A stretch of DNA of 64,000 nucleotides from Erysipelotrichaceae bacterium (lineage in GTDB: Bacteria > Bacillota_I > Bacilli_A > Erysipelotrichales > Coprobacillaceae). Positions 60,711 to 64,000 of this stretch are shown in pieces. Made by a program: the position numbers and the translations under genes. The notes below the pieces were generated by a model. That model did not search any database. It saw nothing but the letters and a program-made list of their open reading frames with translations, and was not told the origin of the DNA. Numbering within the stretch: the first letter of the stretch is position 1; each line of letters opens with the position of its first letter. The DNA lies in assembly GCA_021201315.1 (NCBI GenBank), contig JAJQFG010000013.1, positions 25,240 to 89,239 of the forward strand, written 5' to 3'.

Positions 60711-61307
60711 TTAAGATTTTTTCTTATAATTTTTAGGAAAATAGTCTCTTCCTAATTGCCATAGGTATTTATCAATTTCCTTTAAGTTATATTCTTCAAG
60801 GCCATAATACTTTCTAAAAGATAGTAATACATTTTTAAAATGTATATAATCTTTAAGATCATTTTTTGTAAAATCATCAAACTTATCCCTGTTTTTAAAA
60901 TAATTTAAAACCTTATCTACGTAATTATCATATATAGGATATTCTAAAGGGTTATGGTGTGAACAGTATTTTGTAGCAAAAGAATAAAAATTTTTATCTA
61001 CACCACTTATTGTTACTTTAGCAATATCATTTACTAGACTTGTATCGCCGTTTTTTAATCTTTTATCTATGTCTAGATTTAAAATATGTTTAGCTACATT
61101 GAAAATCGAAAAAATATTGGTACTATAAAAATCATTCAAAGAGCTGGCTTTAATTAGAATATCATTGATATCTGTATTATTAGGATATGTTTGAAAAAAC
61201 AATTTATCTAAACTGTTTTCTTGTAAAACATAGTTTTCCATAGTATTCCATTTTTTTAAATATTTATCTACTTCTTTGGTACTAGGTGTGGGTATATCTT
61301 TAATCAT
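60711..61307 (-). CDS. Hypothetical protein, possibly helix-hairpin-helix-type
   Basis: This 198-residue protein contains TISGVDKNFYSFATKYCSHH followed by PLEYPIYDNYVDKVLNYF. I have the impression of a base-excision-glycosylase-like (HhH-GPD) helical protein common on mobile elements, but no catalytic motif is certain. The start at 61307 is chosen because GAGGAG lies just upstream; a longer frame reaches 61322. It is the last gene of a leftward four-gene run. Function is unknown. Confidence 0.55.
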   Translation of the reverse strand: MIKDIPTPSTKEVDKYLKKWNTMENYVLQENSLDKLFFQTYPNNTDINDILIKASSLNDFYSTNIFSIFNVAKHILNLDIDKRLKNGDTSLVNDIAKVTISGVDKNFYSFATKYCSHHNPLEYPIYDNYVDKVLNYFKNRDKFDDFTKNDLKDYIHFKNVLLSFRKYYGLEEYNLKEIDKYLWQLGRDYFPKNYKKKS

Positions 61308-61327
61308 AATATTGCTCCTCATTTATT

Positions 61328-61576
61328 TTACATCGAATATATTCCAAAGTCCTGCCATATGTCTTTTAATGGTTTTCCATTAATCTTATAATTTTCAAAC
61401 ATCAATTCGGGTGTATCATAGAATACTGCTTTACCATCAGGACATACACAAATAAAAGGTTTATTATTTCGCCAAGAAATATCATATCGTACTCCGTAAA
61501 CAAAAAATTCAATATCAATTCCATAATTGACAGATTCCATCAATTCTTCAAGACTTTTTAGTTTGTATAACTCCAT
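61328..61576 (-). CDS. Small hypothetical protein
   Basis: This 82-residue protein begins MELYKLKSLEELMESVNYGI and has EFFVYGVRYDISWRNNKPFI and a C-terminal NGKPLKDIWQDFGI. The start at 61576 lies behind a GAGAGGG site; a GTG at 61588 is too close to it. It looks like a small DUF found in phage or accessory regions. The stop is 20 bases before the next leftward gene. I cannot name it. Confidence 0.55.
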   Translation of the reverse strand: MELYKLKSLEELMESVNYGIDIEFFVYGVRYDISWRNNKPFICVCPDGKAVFYDTPELMFENYKINGKPLKDIWQDFGIYSM

Positions 61577-61631
61577 TCTTTTTATCACCCTCTCTATACT
61601 ATATCTTTACCTTTTTATGATTTTGGAATAA

Positions 61632-62159
61632 TCATTCTTTTCCATCAAATGTTATTGAATAAGATCTCGAATTCATGAATTCAGTGATAAAAATAAGTTT
61701 CTTGTTAAAATCAACTACTACATTATCAAAAATATCGAGTCCAGACCATTGCCATATCATATTAAAACTATCATCTAAACGAGTAATTTCAAATTCTCCA
61801 ATAATCAAATAATCATTATCAATATAATATAATTCATAATTACATGCTACTGTATCAACATCTTTCACCAAAATAATATCATTAAGATTTAAATCAAACT
61901 TTAATATTGTAAAGTTTAGCATCAAAGTTAGTATGTTGTCTTTTAATACAAAATATTTATCTCCTAGAAGATGAGCATCACATATGATGCATCTTATCTT
62001 ATAAAAATCATCCTGATGTTCCTTATATTTTATATAAACATATTTAATATAATCAGAATCAATTATTCCATCTGGATCTAAAAAACAATTTATATCTTCT
62101 TTTGGTTTATTATCTAAAAGATTAATTTCTATGTCATATCTATTATTTTTAATTTTCAT
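61632..62159 (-). CDS. Hypothetical protein
   Basis: This 175-residue, acidic protein starts MKIKNNRYDIEINLLDNKPK and has no membrane segments or motif I can name. The middle is rich in beta-strand-like I/L/Y patterns (YYIDNDYLIIGEFEITRLDD). An AAAGGA site lies before the ATG. It is 12 bases from the next gene, in a leftward group of small unrecognised genes. Confidence 0.5.
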   Translation of the reverse strand: MKIKNNRYDIEINLLDNKPKEDINCFLDPDGIIDSDYIKYVYIKYKEHQDDFYKIRCIICDAHLLGDKYFVLKDNILTLMLNFTILKFDLNLNDIILVKDVDTVACNYELYYIDNDYLIIGEFEITRLDDSFNMIWQWSGLDIFDNVVVDFNKKLIFITEFMNSRSYSITFDGKE

Positions 62160-62171
62160 ATGTATATTCCT

Positions 62172-62792
62172 TTAATTTATTACATCTTCTTCAATTCTTA
62201 CCAACCCATTTATTATTAAAAATTCATCTTCATCTTCGTTTCGTTTATAATGAACTAAAGCAACTAATTCTCCTTCACTATATTCTTCATCATAATAAGA
62301 TGTATCTAATAACTTTCCTACATATATATTTTCATGATTCGTTTTCATTTCTAATCTAACCCAAATTTTTTCTAGTCCATCATTTACTCCATCGTTAACA
62401 AACAGTATGGCTTCAACATCGTTAAAAAATGATTCATGTCTAAATGAATCTAATGCACTCTCATTTATTAGTTCACTTATTTCTTCAGTATAATAGCTGT
62501 CATTTATCTCATATAAGTATTCTTCTAATGTAGATTGTCCGTCAAAGATTTCAAAATCAAAATTAGTTATAGCATCATATCTAGCTATCATTAACATTTC
62601 ATCTAAAATTTGATTTTTATCTCCTAATATTCTTAATGATATACCACATTCCTGATCTAAATATATGATTCCAACAAATGGTTCTGTTAAGTTTTCTATT
62701 TTTAAACTTTTGATTGCTACTTCATCAACATTTCTTATTTTGACATATTTTCTATCAATATCTCTATAACTATTAAATTCAGTAATTTTCAT
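62172..62792 (-). CDS. Hypothetical protein
   Basis: This 206-residue, strongly acidic protein starts MKITEFNSYRDIDRKYVKIR. It has no recognised motif or membrane segment; near the C-terminus there is YDEEYSEGELVALVHYKRNE. A GAGGAGG site lies upstream of the ATG. It is the first gene of the leftward run and diverges from the next genes to the right. The function is unknown. Confidence 0.5.
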   Translation of the reverse strand: MKITEFNSYRDIDRKYVKIRNVDEVAIKSLKIENLTEPFVGIIYLDQECGISLRILGDKNQILDEMLMIARYDAITNFDFEIFDGQSTLEEYLYEINDSYYTEEISELINESALDSFRHESFFNDVEAILFVNDGVNDGLEKIWVRLEMKTNHENIYVGKLLDTSYYDEEYSEGELVALVHYKRNEDEDEFLIINGLVRIEEDVIN

Positions 62793-63026
62793 TTAATAAT
62801 ATCCTCCTCAAAATATACCATCATTTATCTTGATTTAAATCTGTATAATAACTGTTTATATAATGTGGTATTTTTATCATCTCTTAATTAATTATACTTG
62901 TTAAATTATATGATTTCTAGTTTTAGAACATTTTTGTAAGAAATTATTCTAATATTTTAAATTCCTCAACTAAACAAGTAAATTATGGTATCATATAGAT
63001 ATAGTAACAGAAAGTAGTGATCATAG

Positions 63027-63563
63027 ATGGAATATAAAGAATTTGAAGATAAAATCGGAAAAAGAGTAGCTCTTAAAACTCAAGAAAATGAAGATTTCAC
63101 AGGTGTTTTAACAAATACGAAAAGCATGTTAGAAACACAATCTGGAGAAGATGAAATAATACTTGATACTGGTAAATTATATATATGCATACCTTTTTCA
63201 GACATCAAAGATATCATTGAAATAAAAATATTAGGATTAAGAACACAGGAAAGTGAAGGTTTCAACAACTTTTTCAAAATTGTTCAAGATTCAGCAAAAC
63301 AAAGAAATTGCATATTTTTTCTATATAATACTGTAGGTAATTACAAAGTTATTGATAATATGGAATGTCATAATTTATCTGGCTGGCTTATTGAAGAATA
63401 TATGTCAGATGAATTTATATATGATTATATGAGTTATAACGAATTAAAGGATTGGGATGATGATATGTTGACTGTGGAATGGAATGAAATAGATGGTGAA
63501 GTTGATATAGAATTCAATAAATGTATTTTAATAAAAGATGATAGAATAATTACACGTGAATAG
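63027..63563 (+). CDS. Hypothetical protein with Sm-like N-terminal part
   Basis: This 178-residue protein starts EYKEFEDKIGKRVALKTQEN and continues EDFTGVLTNTKSMLETQSGE, then LYICIPFSDIKDIIEIKILG. Those 65 residues look like an Sm/LSm strand pattern (a short helix, then five beta strands with a G-V-L turn), as in Hfq-type folds, but with none of the Hfq signatures. The C-terminal 100 residues are helical and acidic. The ribosome site is weak. It is a guess from pattern only. It may be co-transcribed with the small genes after it. Confidence 0.45.
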   Translation: MEYKEFEDKIGKRVALKTQENEDFTGVLTNTKSMLETQSGEDEIILDTGKLYICIPFSDIKDIIEIKILGLRTQESEGFNNFFKIVQDSAKQRNCIFFLYNTVGNYKVIDNMECHNLSGWLIEEYMSDEFIYDYMSYNELKDWDDDMLTVEWNEIDGEVDIEFNKCILIKDDRIITRE

Positions 63564-63579
63564 TGATGGAGGTATTTAG

Positions 63580-63804
63580 ATGGATAATTTATTAAATAAC
63601 GAATCATTTAAGCATTTAATATTGTTACTATTGAATAATGCTAACGATACTTTAAAAATGTATAGAAATAACCCTAAAGACCATTATTATGCTGGTAAAA
63701 AACTTGGTTATTATGAAATACTTGATACTTTAAAAAATAGATTGGAAACAAGAGAAGAAGATTTAAAAGAATATGGATTAGATGATGTAGACAAATTTGT
63801 ATGA
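63580..63804 (+). CDS. Small hypothetical protein, first of a tandem pair
   Basis: This 74-residue protein starts MDNLLNNESFKHLILLLLNN and has the end KLGYYEILDTLKNRLETREE. A GGAGGT site lies 7 bases before the ATG. It is a paralogue of the next, truncated gene, with the shared GKK/GRK-YxELLDxL segment. The function is unknown; the helical character suggests a small adaptor. Confidence 0.5.
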   Translation: MDNLLNNESFKHLILLLLNNANDTLKMYRNNPKDHYYAGKKLGYYEILDTLKNRLETREEDLKEYGLDDVDKFV

Positions 63805-63828
63805 AAGCAAAAATGAGAGGTAAATAAC

Positions 63829-64000
63829 ATGTTATATAAAGAATCTTATGAATACATGATAGAAAGTGTATTGGAATATGCTAATGATGCTTTAGATGAT
63901 TATAAAGATAGCCCTGATAAATTCAATGAAGGCAGAAAAGATGCTTATTGTGAACTATTAGATATTCTAAGAAATGAATTTAATGTAAGTGATGATGAAT
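63829..64000 (+). CDS. Small hypothetical protein, second of the pair, cut off by the window end
   Basis: ATG 63829 follows GAGAGG; the frame is open to the window edge. The visible 57 residues start MLYKESYEYMIESVLEYAND and have GRKDAYCELLDILRNEFN, which matches the previous protein's C-terminal pattern. The remaining 3' part is outside the window. Confidence 0.5.
   Translation, partial: MLYKESYEYMIESVLEYANDALDDYKDSPDKFNEGRKDAYCELLDILRNEFNVSDDE

Overview
The window is very AT-rich (about 30% GC by eye) with short intergenic gaps, strong AGGAGG-type ribosome sites and U-run terminators. Gene content is that of an anaerobic gut Bacillota, most like Erysipelotrichia/Coprobacillus-type bacteria: class I two-subunit fumarase, PduL phosphotransacylase, GltBD, HU, viroplasmin-type RNase H and Wzx/Wzy polysaccharide genes. 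The genus is an inference; there is no rRNA to settle it.

Region 1 (1-19,200) is mostly chromosomal housekeeping: fumarase/tartrate dehydratase subunits with an RpiR regulator and a threonine aldolase; a GNAT toxin-antitoxin-like pair; HU; a lone Phd-type antitoxin; MetY; PduL; the large and small glutamate synthase subunits; an Rpn-type PD-(D/E)XK nuclease gene with an internal ribosome site and a duplicated 3' end; a PARG-like macrodomain protein; a lipid kinase; RNase H; a DEDDh exonuclease with a BRCT-like tail; and a family 2 glycosyltransferase.

Region 2 (19,200-23,900) is the end of an integrated element at tRNA-Arg(CCU): a tRNA pseudogene and the intact tRNA, six integrase arm-type repeats, integrase, excisionase, a MazF/PemK toxin, a sigma-region-4 regulator, a small serine-recombinase-like protein, and three copies of an intergenic repeat. 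No conjugation genes are visible.

Region 3 (23,900-47,800) is a defence island: an OLD-family ATPase/TOPRIM nuclease, then a complete type 1 BREX operon (brxA, brxB, brxC, pglX, pglZ, brxL) that carries two extra genes in the run, one with a GNAT-like C-terminus and one with a HEPN-type R-x4-H motif. After it come a truncated RES-domain protein, a zinc-ribbon/SPFH-GYF2 membrane cassette resembling Bacillus ydjGHI, an S24 repressor and a lipoprotein.

Region 4 (48,100-60,000) is a surface polysaccharide locus behind what looks like a self-contained DNA inversion switch. A complete tyrosine recombinase gene and an outward promoter lie between 21-bp inverted sites, and the leader then carries an intrinsic terminator before the first gene. 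The operon encodes the priming sugar transferase, a GT4 glycosyltransferase, a fused pyruvyltransferase/FrhB protein, a Wzy-like polymerase, a Wzx flippase, a second pyruvyltransferase and an LCP ligase. It ends with a paralogous recombinase that has lost its catalytic residues.

Region 5 (60,000-64,000) holds a sigma-like regulator whose ribosome site is buried in a hairpin, and a set of small unrecognised genes.
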